Shown here: positions 36,825-47,400 of the stretch, piece by piece
Numbering within the stretch: the first letter of the stretch is position 1
How the letters are laid out: every line of letters begins with the position of its first letter
DNA from: Dyadobacter sp. 50-39
GTDB taxonomy: Bacteria; Bacteroidota; Bacteroidia; Cytophagales; Spirosomataceae
Length of the DNA: 64,000 nucleotides
Direction of reading: 5' to 3'
NCBI GenBank assembly: GCA_001898145.1
Contig: MKSR01000006.1
Span: forward strand, 1-64,000
Notes under the pieces: model-generated
The model's input: the letters and a program-made list of their open reading frames with translations, nothing else
Told to the model about the DNA's origin: nothing
The model's database searches: none
Position numbers and translations under genes: made by a program

Positions 36825-36856
36825 ATGACCAGGACAATCTAACAACCGCAAGGTTG

Positions 36857-37612
36857 TCAGGCCTGGGGCGAAAGAGACCCGAGATACTCCTCGAAGCGGG
36901 TTTCTCCCAGGTAAGCGTTTCCTTCCGGTACCAACGTCGATGCCGGCACTGCCAGGCCAAAATACGCACTGCTGTCGTTCGCGATCACCGTTTTGCCCGC
37001 GTAATTGCCCTTGACATATGCTTCCACAAATTCACTCATGGGCCCACGGACAGGGCCCGCAATCTCGACAGTTCCGTTCGCAGGCTCAGATATCGCAAAC
37101 CGGGCAATGAACAGCGCCACCTCTTCGGCAGCAATGGGCTGGAAATCGAGCTTCGAGACATGAACTTCACTCCCCTGTGTGCCTCCCGCGGCAATGGTTG
37201 GCACAAATTCCTGGAATTGGGTGCTGCGGACGATGGTGTAGGGCACACCGGAGCTTTTTACCAGGTCTTCCTGGATCTTCTTCGCCCGCATGTACCCCAT
37301 GCCTTCCATCAGGTGCGTACCCACAATGGACAGCACTACATGGTGTTTGACGCCTGCATTCAACTCAGCCGACAAAATGTTGCGGCCCACGGTCTCGAAA
37401 AACTGGATTGCCGGACCATCCTCAAATGAAGGAGAGTTGGAAAGGTCAACGAGCACGTCCGTATTTTCCAATGCATCGGAAAGCCCCTCGCCTGTAAGTG
37501 CGTTGATACCTGTCGAAGGAGAACCAGCAATGACGGTGTGGCCAAGCTGGCGAAGCTTTTTAGTGACGTTGGAGCCGATCAGGCCCGTACCGCCTATGAT
37601 TACAATTTTCAT
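36857..37612 (-). CDS. NmrA/atypical SDR NAD(P)-binding reductase, copy 2
   Basis: The 251-residue protein begins with the Rossmann motif IIGGTGLIGSNV and keeps HHVVLSIVG and PYTIVRSTQFQEF, the atypical-SDR equivalents of the cofactor and substrate region. Such proteins act as NAD(P)H-dependent reductases or redox-sensing regulators. It is a tandem duplicate of the gene 39 bases upstream, sharing long blocks such as GHTVIAGSPSTGINALTGEGL. The pair reads from a candidate sigma-54 promoter and ends at a strong terminator. Confidence 0.88.
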   Translation of the reverse strand: MKIVIIGGTGLIGSNVTKKLRQLGHTVIAGSPSTGINALTGEGLSDALENTDVLVDLSNSPSFEDGPAIQFFETVGRNILSAELNAGVKHHVVLSIVGTHLMEGMGYMRAKKIQEDLVKSSGVPYTIVRSTQFQEFVPTIAAGGTQGSEVHVSKLDFQPIAAEEVALFIARFAISEPANGTVEIAGPVRGPMSEFVEAYVKGNYAGKTVIANDSSAYFGLAVPASTLVPEGNAYLGETRFEEYLGSLSPQA

Positions 37613-37651
37613 GATTTCTGGTTGTGAATTAATTGAAATGAATGGATTTGA

Positions 37652-38392
37652 CTATTCTTTAATCCAGTCGCAGAACCGGATTGCGCCAGGGTAAAAATCG
37701 CCCTGAGGGACCAAAAGGGATTTGGGGATTTCGAAGAACATGTACTTATTCTCGTCATTAGCGACCAAGGGCTTTTCCCCGCCTTTGACAGAAAGGTATT
37801 GGCTTACAAACTCGTTCATGGGCGCCAGGTCAGGCCCTGCGATTTCTACTGTCGTGTTTTTAGGTCCTTCCAATGCGAGCCGGGTAACCAATGCGGCCAC
37901 GTCTGCTGCCGCAATGGGCTGGTAGTCCACGGTAGAAATGTGGATGGCCTCCTCGTCGGATTGCACCGCAATCAAAGTTGTGATATGTTCGTGGAACTGC
38001 GTAGCGCGGATGATCGTGTACGGGATACCGGATTCTTTGATAATATCCTCCTGCTCTTTTTTGGCGCGCAGATAACCGATATACAAGGCCCGGTCGGTTC
38101 CTACGATCGAAAGTACCAGGTGGTGTTTCACACCGGCCGCAATTTCTGCCGCAGCCAGGTTCCTGCCTGCTGCACGGAAGAAATTGATAGCCGTATCTTC
38201 CTCGGGAGAAGCCGAGTTAGACAGATCGACGACCACCTCGGCATCTTTCATGGCCTCAGCTAGGCCTTCGCCAGTCAATGCATTGATGCCCGTCGAAGGA
38301 GCGGCTACGACTACCTGATGGCCCAACACCCGCAGTTTTTCGCTAACCCTTGTTCCGATTAACCCCGTACCGCCTACAATGACAATCTTCAT
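37652..38392 (-). CDS. NmrA/atypical SDR NAD(P)-binding reductase, copy 1
   Basis: The 246-residue protein starts IVGGTGLIGTRV, with AAPSTGINALTGEGLAEA and PYTIIRATQFHEH as matching blocks to its tandem copy. There is no membrane segment. It is the first gene of the pair. Upstream lie a -24/-12 type element (38439-38454) and a dyad (38506-38527), followed by the gene for a sigma-54 activator, so expression probably depends on that activator. The substrate is unknown. Confidence 0.88.
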   Translation of the reverse strand: MKIVIVGGTGLIGTRVSEKLRVLGHQVVVAAPSTGINALTGEGLAEAMKDAEVVVDLSNSASPEEDTAINFFRAAGRNLAAAEIAAGVKHHLVLSIVGTDRALYIGYLRAKKEQEDIIKESGIPYTIIRATQFHEHITTLIAVQSDEEAIHISTVDYQPIAAADVAALVTRLALEGPKNTTVEIAGPDLAPMNEFVSQYLSVKGGEKPLVANDENKYMFFEIPKSLLVPQGDFYPGAIRFCDWIKE

Positions 38393-38438
38393 AATTTTGA
38401 AATGTTTAAGTTTAAAATCTTACAGATGATCCTAAACT

Positions 38439-38454
38439 TGCCATTTCGATGCCA
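38439..38454 (-). promoter_or_regulatory. Candidate sigma-54 promoter of the NmrA pair
   Basis: On the minus strand the element is TGGCATCGAAATGGCA, with GG and GC dinucleotides in the -24/-12 positions at the correct spacing, against consensus TGGCAC-N5-TTGCA. The predicted start near 38427 is 35 bases before the ATG at 38392. The next upstream gene encodes a sigma-54 activator. Confidence 0.6.
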
Positions 38455-38505
38455 AATATTTAATAGGCTGATTATCAATAATATATTCAATACAGACACC
38501 TCTCA

Positions 38506-38527
38506 TTTTCACCGTATTTAGTGAAAA
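38506..38527. promoter_or_regulatory. Dyad, candidate enhancer for the sigma-54 activator
   Basis: TTTTCAC (38506-38512) and GTGAAAA (38521-38527) are perfect inverted half-sites with an eight-base spacer. The centre lies about 90 bases upstream of the predicted sigma-54 start, a usual enhancer distance. Confidence 0.5.
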
Positions 38528-38587
38528 CACAAAAAGTATCATCTTATTTGATGAGCATAGACGAAATGTCCCAACTGGTGAAAGGAC

Positions 38588-41209
38588 TTAATGAGCGTAG
38601 TAATCGGCCTTTGAGATGCCCAACTTGCGCATTTTGGAATGAAGGGTATTACCGGGGATACCCAAAATTTCTGCGGCGCCCCCGATGCCGGAAATTTTGC
38701 CGCCGCACCGGCGCAATACCTGTATGATGTGTATGCGCTCGACTTCTTCCAATGCTAAATCTGATGGCACTATTGGATCGTCGGCCGTGGCCCCTGTTGT
38801 TTGCGGCAAGAAAAACTCGGTGACCATGGGACCTGTCGCCAGTATCACCGAGCGCTCAATGAGGTGTTCGAGCTCGCGCACATTGCCCGGCCACAAATAG
38901 GCCTGCAACTGCCGTAACGCGTTGGCTGATAGCTTGACAGTTTTCTTGCCTATACTTTTGCTGAATTTGGATAAGAAAAATCCGGCAAGGCTTTCGATAT
39001 CTTCCCGGCGGTCGCGCAGCGGCGGCAGCTTGATGGGGAAAACATTCAAACGGTAATACAGATCCGAGCGGAACCGACCCGCTTTTACTTCCGCTTCCAG
39101 GTCACGGTTGGTTGCGGCAATGATCCGAACGTTTAGTTTGATGGTAGTTTTACCGCCCACGCGCTCCATTTCCTTTTCCTGCAAAACCCGCAGCAGCTTC
39201 ACCTGTGTTTCCAACGGCATCTCCCCCACCTCGTCCAAAAACAGTGTGCTATTGTTAGCCAGCTCGAATTTTCCGATACGCCGCTCGATGGCCCCGGTGA
39301 ATGCGCCGCGCTCATGACCAAACAACTCGCTCTCGATCAGGCTGGCCGGCATGGCCGCGCAGTTGACCTTGATCATGAGCTTTTCTTTGCGGGCAGAGGC
39401 ATTATGTACGGCTTTTGCGATCAGCTCCTTACCAGTCCCGGTTTCGCCCAGCAGCAGTACCGTCGAGTTGCTTTCCGCCACCAGGGAAATCAACCGGTAT
39501 ACCTGCTGCATTGCTTCGCCGCCGCCTACAATCTCCTCAAAATCCTTATTGAGCTGCTGTTTGAGATAGTCATTTTCGTCTTCCAGCTCTTTTTTCAAAC
39601 GTAGTATCTGCTCGTGCGCAAGCACGTTGGAAACCGCAGTCGAAATCTGGGCGCAAATACCTTGCAAAAGCGGCCCACTGATCTGTTCACCCAGCATCCA
39701 AACCATGCCCAGGTTCTGCTCGCCCAATCTCAACGCCGATGCATAGACAGTATTAATCCCACGCTGCTCCCGCTGGATGGACAGTTTCAGGCATTTCGCT
39801 TCCAGGTTTTCATCAATGTCCAGCAAAATCGGCTGGTTGCTTTCAAAAACCAGCTTTACATGCTGCTCACTGATATTCAGAGCGTAAAATTCTTCGTGCT
39901 CAGCTACTTCGGCTTCCTGGAAAAACTGCCGGTCGAAAAGGTAAGGCCGCAGCGTTACCTGGTCTTCCGCCAAGAGGTACATAACAGCGATCCGGGTTTG
40001 AAACAACCCCTGCAAAACATTCGAAACCACATAGTCCAGGTTGGATTTGGATTTAACACCGGTAATATCGTTCGAAAACGTGAGCATCAGCTGCTGCTCT
40101 GCCTGCCTGCGCAGAATGTCCTCGTTAGCCATAATGTTGCCCATCGCAATGGCAATCTGCGAGCAGATGCCCTGCAAGATCGGAATGTTGATCTCGTCGA
40201 TGCTCAGCCAAAGCAGACCAATATTGGCGTTGCCGTTTCGCAATGCAATGCCAACCATTGTTTTGAAACCCATGTTTTCCCAAAGATCCAGGTAGGACAG
40301 ATTGTAGCCTCTCTGCAACTCGCGGCCCACATTGAAAAGCAACGGTATATAGCTATCCAGGATGCGGTTTTGGAGCCCGTCATTGATCGGGTATTTCTCG
40401 GAAAGCACCCGCTCCAACAATGCAGGATCGAATGCGGAAGCGCCTGTATCGTACAGGTATGCCGACATCGTCAGCCCATCTTCATTAATCTTGCGGATCA
40501 CATATCCTCCCTCGGGGTTGAGCTTTCGTAGTGCTATTTTAACTACGACGGCCAGATCTTCCCTGCTACGGACAGCCGTCATATCATTGCTGAAATCAAG
40601 CAGGAATGACTTTTCATTTTCCTTTTGCAGGATTTCTTCGTTTTTGATAATGTTTGAAACCGCGCTAGACAATTGCGGGGTGATCCTTTGAACGATGTCC
40701 TTGAATTCCTGAGAAAAGCCACCTTCCTGATCGGTGTAAATATGGATAAACCCGATCGGCTGGTCGCCGGTCCGCAGCGTTGTCATCAGCACATGCCGGA
40801 TACCTTTCTCGAAATTTACACGCAGGAACGCCGGGCTTTGCGGCTCATCGACAACATCGGCAAGAAAGAAATCGACAGGACCGCCGGCCGCCAAAACGGA
40901 TTCGATGAAGGGCTCGTCAAGCGGAAAACAGGCCTTGACCATATCATCATATTCGGGGTGGTCCTTAATGGCTGATGCACGGTGATCAAGCAAAAATGGC
41001 TTGTAGGTTTCGTCCTTGCGGTCAATCAAGGTCACAATCGTATGGGTAAAGTGCATTAATGACTTGATCCGATCCGAAAACAGGACGATCAGGTCATTCT
41101 TGTCGCGCACTTTGGTTATATCATTGCCCAGATCGAGCAACAGTTGTCGTTCCCATTCAAGATTTGTATGATTACTACTGTTTTGACCCAGGTTCGAAAA
41201 CTGCTTCAT
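38588..41209 (-). CDS. Sigma-54-dependent activator with GAF-like repeats, AAA+ and Fis-type HTH
   Basis: The 873-residue protein has three or four GAF-like sensory units over residues 20-555. Each begins with a similar block (LLDLGNDITKVR, LLDFSNDMTAVR, MLTFSNDITGVK). The AAA+ domain (about 565-800) has Walker A GETGTGKE, the sigma-54-contacting loop GAFTGA, and FLDEVGEM. The C-terminal helix-turn-helix contains LGIPGNTLHSKMRKLGI. It is organised like FhlA or NorR with extra sensor repeats. It is divergent from the SnoaL-like gene and probably drives the NmrA pair from a distal dyad. The ligand is unknown. Confidence 0.93.
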   Translation of the reverse strand: MKQFSNLGQNSSNHTNLEWERQLLLDLGNDITKVRDKNDLIVLFSDRIKSLMHFTHTIVTLIDRKDETYKPFLLDHRASAIKDHPEYDDMVKACFPLDEPFIESVLAAGGPVDFFLADVVDEPQSPAFLRVNFEKGIRHVLMTTLRTGDQPIGFIHIYTDQEGGFSQEFKDIVQRITPQLSSAVSNIIKNEEILQKENEKSFLLDFSNDMTAVRSREDLAVVVKIALRKLNPEGGYVIRKINEDGLTMSAYLYDTGASAFDPALLERVLSEKYPINDGLQNRILDSYIPLLFNVGRELQRGYNLSYLDLWENMGFKTMVGIALRNGNANIGLLWLSIDEINIPILQGICSQIAIAMGNIMANEDILRRQAEQQLMLTFSNDITGVKSKSNLDYVVSNVLQGLFQTRIAVMYLLAEDQVTLRPYLFDRQFFQEAEVAEHEEFYALNISEQHVKLVFESNQPILLDIDENLEAKCLKLSIQREQRGINTVYASALRLGEQNLGMVWMLGEQISGPLLQGICAQISTAVSNVLAHEQILRLKKELEDENDYLKQQLNKDFEEIVGGGEAMQQVYRLISLVAESNSTVLLLGETGTGKELIAKAVHNASARKEKLMIKVNCAAMPASLIESELFGHERGAFTGAIERRIGKFELANNSTLFLDEVGEMPLETQVKLLRVLQEKEMERVGGKTTIKLNVRIIAATNRDLEAEVKAGRFRSDLYYRLNVFPIKLPPLRDRREDIESLAGFFLSKFSKSIGKKTVKLSANALRQLQAYLWPGNVRELEHLIERSVILATGPMVTEFFLPQTTGATADDPIVPSDLALEEVERIHIIQVLRRCGGKISGIGGAAEILGIPGNTLHSKMRKLGISKADYYAH

Positions 41210-41326
41210 CTGTGCGAGGTATGTCTGAATTTAAGTTGATTTGTCCACCTTTTGCGCCGAATAGTAGGACAATTCAAATCCGCAACCATCCGTGCTTTGC
41301 ATCAACAAAACAAATCAACCAAAGTT

Positions 41327-41776
41327 ATGAAACAGCAAAGTATAGATTCAATCGAAAACACAGTTAATGCAATCGCAGAAAAATATCCGCTCGCAACAAC
41401 GCCCGAAGAGATCGTCCCATCGCTTTTGGCGCATTTTAACTCGATGGATGTCGATGTAATGCTGGATTTCTACGAACAGGATGCCGTGCTCGTCGACGCC
41501 CAGGGTGTCCCTCAGCGAGGGCGAGAGCAGATTCGCAAGGAACTTTTGAAATATTACAGCGTCCAGCTACCCATGCACATCATTGCCCGCCATATTTTTG
41601 TTGCGGGCGACACGGCATCGCTCGTATTGGACTGGAACATTGCCGGTCAAGCTCCCGACGGAACGCCGGTACACATGGTGGCAACGTCCAACGATATCGC
41701 CAGAAAAGGCCCTGACGGCCTCTGGCGGTACATCATTGACAACCCGTTTGGAACACAGGTAAGAAGTTTATATTAA
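41327..41776 (+). CDS. SnoaL-like (NTF2 fold) protein
   Basis: I chose the ATG at 41327 (149 residues); the frame is open 25 codons further up, but that part is basic and unlike the family. The pattern LLAHFNSMDVDVMLDFYEQDAVLVDAQGVPQRGREQIRKEL is typical of the SnoaL/DUF4440-type small enzymes or binding proteins with an NTF2 fold. It lacks a signal peptide. It is divergent from the sigma-54 activator and precedes an AraC regulator, so it may be a target of either. Confidence 0.8.
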   Translation: MKQQSIDSIENTVNAIAEKYPLATTPEEIVPSLLAHFNSMDVDVMLDFYEQDAVLVDAQGVPQRGREQIRKELLKYYSVQLPMHIIARHIFVAGDTASLVLDWNIAGQAPDGTPVHMVATSNDIARKGPDGLWRYIIDNPFGTQVRSLY

Positions 41777-41783
41777 ACCAGCC

Positions 41784-41803
41784 GGGGCCGGACTTCCGGC
41801 CCC
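41784..41803 (+). terminator. GC-rich hairpin between the SnoaL-like and AraC genes
   Basis: GGGGCCGGA (41784-41792) and TCCGGCCCC (41795-41803) are exact complements. There is no T run, so it may slow or partly end transcription before the AraC gene. Confidence 0.45.
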
Positions 41804-41815
41804 AACTTAACATCC

Positions 41816-42679
41816 ATGGCAAACACCGACATTATCCTGCAAAAATTGGTCAATACGCACACAGGTGTAAAAGTCGAGCGGTGGGTTGGCAACAATGTAG
41901 AAAACGCGGAAGCATTCAAACCGCATCGCCATGACCATTATACCTGCCTGCTTTTGGAAAAGGGTAAAATTGATATTATGCTCGATTTTCAGCCAGTTAC
42001 TGTTAAGCCCAGGATGCTTTTCATCTCCTACCCAGGACAGGTGCACCAGGTGATATCATCTCTTGGCGGAGCAGGCTGGTATGTCTCGTTCGACAGCAGA
42101 TTAATTGACGAGCCAATCAGGTCGACGCTGGATGAATCAGTGACCGAGGTACTGGCGGTGTTGCTTTCACAAACCGAAGATGCCTGGTTTAAAAAATCCA
42201 TCGCTCTGATGTTGCAATTGGAAGATTTGAACAAAGGTGCTGATCACAACCGGATCGTTACGCATGCATTACTGAAAGCGTTTGTCTACGAGGCTATGAT
42301 CATTTACCGTAAAACACAAAATCATTTGGCTGAACGTCGCGGGCAACGTCAGTTCGTTGTCGCCAAAGACTTTAAAAAGCTTCTGCGGAACCATTACAAG
42401 ACCTTAAAAAAGCCTGCCGATTATGCCGACCAGTTAAATATATCAGTTAATTACCTGAATGCATGTGTTAAGGCTGTCACAGCTAACTCCGTCTCAGAAT
42501 TGATCCATCGTGAGGTTATCGCCGAATCACAGCGGCTGCTATTCTACACTGATTTAGATATCAAGGAAATTGCATTGGGTTTGGGATTCGAGGATCAGAA
42601 GTATTTTAGCCGGCTGTTTAAGAAGGTCGTAGGCGTTGGCCCAGCTGTATTTAGAAACAAACAATTATCGATCGAATAG
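41816..42679 (+). CDS. AraC family transcriptional regulator
   Basis: The 287-residue protein has an N-terminal cupin-like sensing domain (FKPHRHDHYTCLLLEKGKIDI, then MLFISYPGQVHQV) and a C-terminal double helix-turn-helix (about 185-285) with YADQLNISVNYLNACVKAVT and IALGLGFEDQKYFSRLFKKVVG. The recognition pattern is canonical. It follows the SnoaL-like gene by 39 bases with a GC-rich hairpin between. The inducer and targets are not evident. Confidence 0.9.
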   Translation: MANTDIILQKLVNTHTGVKVERWVGNNVENAEAFKPHRHDHYTCLLLEKGKIDIMLDFQPVTVKPRMLFISYPGQVHQVISSLGGAGWYVSFDSRLIDEPIRSTLDESVTEVLAVLLSQTEDAWFKKSIALMLQLEDLNKGADHNRIVTHALLKAFVYEAMIIYRKTQNHLAERRGQRQFVVAKDFKKLLRNHYKTLKKPADYADQLNISVNYLNACVKAVTANSVSELIHREVIAESQRLLFYTDLDIKEIALGLGFEDQKYFSRLFKKVVGVGPAVFRNKQLSIE

Positions 42680-43027
42680 TCAACACCGGCAGAGTACAAA
42701 AAAACACCGGATGAAATATAGTTAGTCAACCATGACTGAAAGTTATCACACACTTATACAATGTATAAATTGCTCAACAAGTCTATATCGACCAGAAGTA
42801 ATGATGCGACGCAGCCACAACTTAAAGCTGATATCACAAAAGATGCCGCTCCGAATCATCGGAACGGCATTCTGATTTGAAGCTAGATCGATAAAAGATT
42901 TACCTCAAACTTATCCAGGAAATACGATCCAGAATTCTCCGAAACAATATTTAACTACTTGTCCACATGCCATGATTAGGCAAGAAACTTCAAACACTAC
43001 AAGTGTTGACATGATATGGAAGAGCCG
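42680..43027. other. Intergenic region between converging units
   Basis: The AraC gene (plus) and the efflux operon (minus) converge here. The only feature seen is the hairpin at 42843-42870. No gene is recognised. Confidence 0.55.
42843..42870 (-). terminator. Probable terminator of the RND efflux operon
   Basis: Arms at 42843-42854 and 42859-42870 pair at 11 of 12 positions with a four-base loop. On the minus strand it is followed by CTTTTGTG. It lies about 160 bases past the stop of the outer-membrane factor gene. Confidence 0.6.
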
Positions 43028-44434
43028 TCAATTCCACCCACCACCCAGAGACCGGTACAGCTCGACCACCGCATTCAGCTGCCGAGTTTTAATGGTAGCT
43101 AGTTGCAGCTCGCTTTGCAGCAGGTTGCCTTGCGCCGTAATGACTTCCAGGTAATTGGCCATCCCACGGTTAAAGAGCAGGTTCGCATTGCTTGAAGCAG
43201 TTTCCAGCACGCGCGACCGTTCTGCGGCTGCGTGGTATTGTGCTTTCAGCTTTTCCACTTTGGTCAGTTCGTCCGACACTTCGCCCACCGCGTTGAGAAC
43301 CGATTGCCGGAATGCAATCACTGTTTTTTCGCGCTCTATTTTGGCTAGTTCAAGATTGGCTTTCAGCTGTCCGCGCTGAAAAACGGGCTGGGTGATGCCG
43401 CCCGCGACCAGCCCGAAAAGCGATGCGGGGATATTAAACCAGTTGCTGGCCTTCAACGCATTGATGCCACCGCCGGCTGTGATTACCAATGAAGGATAAA
43501 AGCTCGCCTGCGCCTCGCCTACTTTGGCATTAGCCACATTCAAAGCCAGTTCGGCACTTTTGATATCGGGCCGCCGGCTGAGCAATGTGGATGGAAAACC
43601 GGCATGCAGCTCATCCGGGATCACCATTTCTTCCAAACGGCTCTTCCGGTTGATCGTCTTCGGCATTGTCCCGATCAGCACATTTAATGCATTTTCCTGC
43701 AAAATAATCTGCTCTTCCAGCTGCGGGATGAGCTGGGAAGCAGTGAGCCGCTGCACTTCGGCTTGCTGGACCGCCAGTGAAGTGACCTGGCCTGCCGTCG
43801 ATTGCAATTGAATCATGCGCAGCGTGCTTTCGCTGAGCATCAAATTCTTCCGGGCAATCTCCAATTGGGCATCCAGCATTAAAAGATTGTAGTACCCCTG
43901 CGCGACCTGGGCCACCAAATGCGTTTGCACCGCTTTGCGCGCTTCCGCGGTTTGCAGGAACCCTGCCAGGGCGGCGGCTTTCCGGCTACGGATTTTGCCC
44001 CAAATGTCGGCTTCCCACACGGCGCTCAAGGCGGCGCTGTAATCCTCAATGTGCGAGGTGCCCAGGAATTGGTTCAGGGTGAAACCGTTCAAACTATTGT
44101 CGGACGGCCGGCTGGTATTGGCGGACACCTGCAATTTCAGCTCCGGGAGATAGCCTTGTTTGGCCTGTTTGAACAGTACTTCGGCAGCATCAATGTGCTG
44201 TAACGCCATTTGCATATCATAGTTATTGATCAACGCGGTATCGATCAGTTGCAATAGCGCGGGGTCGTTGATAAAACTCCTGAGCGGAATTGCGCCGATG
44301 CTCGCAGAATCTCCCGGCGCTGTACTTCTGAATGCCTCCGGTACCGCATCGGGTAGCGGCACGTTTTTCGAAACCTTACATCCCGCCCATGCCAGGGTCA
44401 CGAGCAGGATGAGGGCTAAATTAAATTGTTTCAT
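43028..44434 (-). CDS. RND efflux outer-membrane lipoprotein (NodT/OprM type)
   Basis: The 468-residue protein starts with a lipoprotein signal ending LAWAGC. Two outer-membrane-efflux repeats follow, with LSRRPDIKSAELALNVANAKVGEAQASFYPSL style blocks and a long coiled-coil region typical of the TolC/OprM trimeric channel. It spans the outer membrane and periplasm and couples to the RND pump encoded directly upstream, whose stop it overlaps by 14 bases. It is the last gene of the efflux operon. Confidence 0.93.
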   Translation of the reverse strand: MKQFNLALILLVTLAWAGCKVSKNVPLPDAVPEAFRSTAPGDSASIGAIPLRSFINDPALLQLIDTALINNYDMQMALQHIDAAEVLFKQAKQGYLPELKLQVSANTSRPSDNSLNGFTLNQFLGTSHIEDYSAALSAVWEADIWGKIRSRKAAALAGFLQTAEARKAVQTHLVAQVAQGYYNLLMLDAQLEIARKNLMLSESTLRMIQLQSTAGQVTSLAVQQAEVQRLTASQLIPQLEEQIILQENALNVLIGTMPKTINRKSRLEEMVIPDELHAGFPSTLLSRRPDIKSAELALNVANAKVGEAQASFYPSLVITAGGGINALKASNWFNIPASLFGLVAGGITQPVFQRGQLKANLELAKIEREKTVIAFRQSVLNAVGEVSDELTKVEKLKAQYHAAAERSRVLETASSNANLLFNRGMANYLEVITAQGNLLQSELQLATIKTRQLNAVVELYRSLGGGWN

Positions 44435-47400
44435 AAATTTCTTGATTTACAGGCCCTTCGTCGTCGCGAACTGCCTCGTTGGAATCTTTGGATAATCTCT
44501 CCTGCAAGGCGCGGAAAATCACAAACAGGACCGGAATGATGAGCAAGCCCAGCACCACCCCGGAGATCATACCACCCGCGGCGCCGATGCTGATCGAATG
44601 GTTGCCCTGCGCCGATGGGCCCGTAGCGCTCATCATCGGGATCAGGCCCACCACAAAGGCCAGTGAGGTCATAATGATGGGGCGGAGCCGCAACTTGGCC
44701 GCCTCGATGGCTGCTGCTACCAGCGATAACCCTGCCCTCCTGCGCTGGACGGCAAATTCCACGATCAGGATCGCATTCTTCGCCAGCAGGCCGATGAGCA
44801 TTACCAGCGCTACCTGCACGTAAATGCTGTTGGCGATGCCGGTTAAGCCAATGGCTATAAATACACCAAAGATTCCCGCCGGGATGGAAAGCATTACCGC
44901 CAGTGGCAGGATGTAGCTTTCATACTGTGCCGCCAGCAGGAAATAGACGAACACCATGCAAAGAATGAAAATGACGGTCGATTGCCCACCGGACGCGATT
45001 TCTTCACGTGTCTGCCCGGAAAATTCGTAGGTATAACCGGCAGGGAGTTGCTTTGCCGCCACTTCTTCCACCGCCTTAATCGCCGCCCCGGAGCTGAAAC
45101 CGGCTTTGGGAATTGCATTCACGGAAATGGAATTGAACATATTATACCTCGAAACCGTCTCCGAACCGTAAATCCGGCTCAGTTTCACGAGCGTGTTGAT
45201 CGGCACCATTTCTCCGGTTTTGTTTTTGACAAACACCCGGTCTATGGCCGACGGGTCGGCGCGATCCTGCACATCGGCCTGCACTACCACGCGATAGTAC
45301 TTTCCAAAACGGTTGAAATCCGATGCCTGGGCGCTGCCGAAATAGGCCTGCATGGTTTCGAGAATGTCTTTCACGCTTACACCGAGCTGGTCGGCTTTAT
45401 CGTCGTCGATGTCCAGTTGCAGCTGCGGGTAATCGGCCTTGAAGCTTGTGAATGCTGCCGCTATTTCCGGGCGCTTGGAAAGCTCGGCGATAAACTGCTG
45501 CGATATGGTGCTGAATTTATCGAGCTTACCGCCGGTTTTATCTTGTAACACCAAATCCAGGGCTTCCACATTGCTGAAACCGGGCACGGTCGGAAAGCTG
45601 AACACGAAGAAGCTGGCACCGGTAATGCCGCCCAGTTTGCTGCGTACATTGTCCATCACGGCATCCAGGTTCTTAATATCGCCGCGCTGCTTATTGGGTT
45701 TTAATAATGCGTAAATAATGCCTTTGTTGGGGCTCATGGAGTTGGTAAGCACGTCAAAACCGGAAATGGCCGTCACAAATCGCGTGGCGTCAAGGCCCTT
45801 CACGGTCGTTTCGGCCTGGCTCATCACTTTCTGCGTCACATCCAGCGTAGTTCCCGAAGGCGTATTTACGGCAATGGCGATAAACCCCTGGTCTTCGGTG
45901 GGTATGAATGCCGAAGGCGTGGATTTGACCATGAATACAGTCGCTGCCGCTACCAGTGCAAGGCCGCTCATGCTGAGCCATTTGTGACGGATCAGGAATT
46001 TCAATCCGCCTACATAGCGACCAGTTAATGCATTGAAACTGCTATCGAACCCGATGAAGAATTTTTCTTTAAAACCTCTCTTCGCCCCTGCTTCTCCTCC
46101 GGTGCCGGGCGCATTTGTATGGATTTCTTTCAGGAACAATGCGGCCAATGCGGGACTGAGCGTGAGCGCATTAATGGCTGAAATCACAATCGCGATAGCC
46201 ATCGTAAACGCAAACTGCCGGTAGAAGAGCCCCGTAGAGCCCTCCATCGAACCCACCGGCACGAATACCGCGGCCATGACGAGCGTAATGGAAATAATGG
46301 CGCCTGAAATTTCATGCATCGCCTCATGGGTCGCCGCTTTGGGACCCAGGTGCTTGTGCTCCATTTTGGCATGCACCGCCTCTACCACTACAATGGCATC
46401 ATCCACTACAATACCGATCGCCAGGATCAATGCAAAGAGTGTGAGCAGGTTAATGGAAAAACCAAAAAGCTGCATAAAAAAGAAGGTACCCAAAATGGCC
46501 ACCGGAACGGCGATGGCGGGAATCAAGGTCGAGCGGAAATCTTGCAGGAACAAAAACACGACGATAAACACCAGGATAAACGCCTCGATGAGCGTGTGCT
46601 CCACCTGCGCAATGGACTCATCCAATGCCGTTTTGGTACTGAAAAATATTTCATGCTTAATGCCCGCCGGAAATGCCTTCGACGCCTTTTCCATCGCCTT
46701 GCGGACTGCGATCTGCGTCTCGTTCGAGTTGGCGCCGGAGAGTTGCAGGATACCGATCACTACCCCTTTCTTGCCGCTCAATCGCGTGGAGCTGTTATAC
46801 GAAAATGCGCCCAACTCCACCCTGGCCACGTCTTTCAGTCGCAATACCGAGCCATCCGCATTCGAGCGGATCGCGATGTTTTCGTATTCGTCGGGCTTGG
46901 TCAGTTTGCCCTTATATTTAATAACATACTCAAAGACTTCCTGGCTATGCTGACCGAATTTTCCCGGCGCAGCTTCCAGGCTTTTGTCCTGGATCGCCTT
47001 CATCACTTCCGCGGTGGTGACCTGGTAGTTGCTCATCTGGGTCGGGTTAAGCCACACACGCATTGAGTAGTCCTTCTGGCCACCGTACAAGCTCGCTAAA
47101 CCGACGCCCGGAATGCGTTTCAGCTCGGGGATAATGTTGATTTCTGCGTAGTTTCCGACAAATGTCGGGTCGTAGCGGGCTTCGTCTTCGGTGAAAAGGC
47201 CGATACCCATCATGAAAGTTACGTGCTGTTTAGAGGTGGTAATCCCCTGCTGCACCACCTCGCCCGGTAAATGGCTCAATGCCTGCGACACCCGGTTTTG
47301 CACGTTGATCGCCGCCTGGTCGGGGTCGGTGCCCAATTTGAAATAAACCGAAATGGACAGCGTGCCGTCGTTACTAGCCGTGGAGCTCATATAGGTCATA

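Noticed and set aside
36781-36838. ATGAC-CAGG-ACAAT upstream of the cytochrome-b-like gene
   Set aside because: Only one half-site is good and the nearest TTTG is four bases off the constant spacing; the region is better explained by the terminator hairpin.
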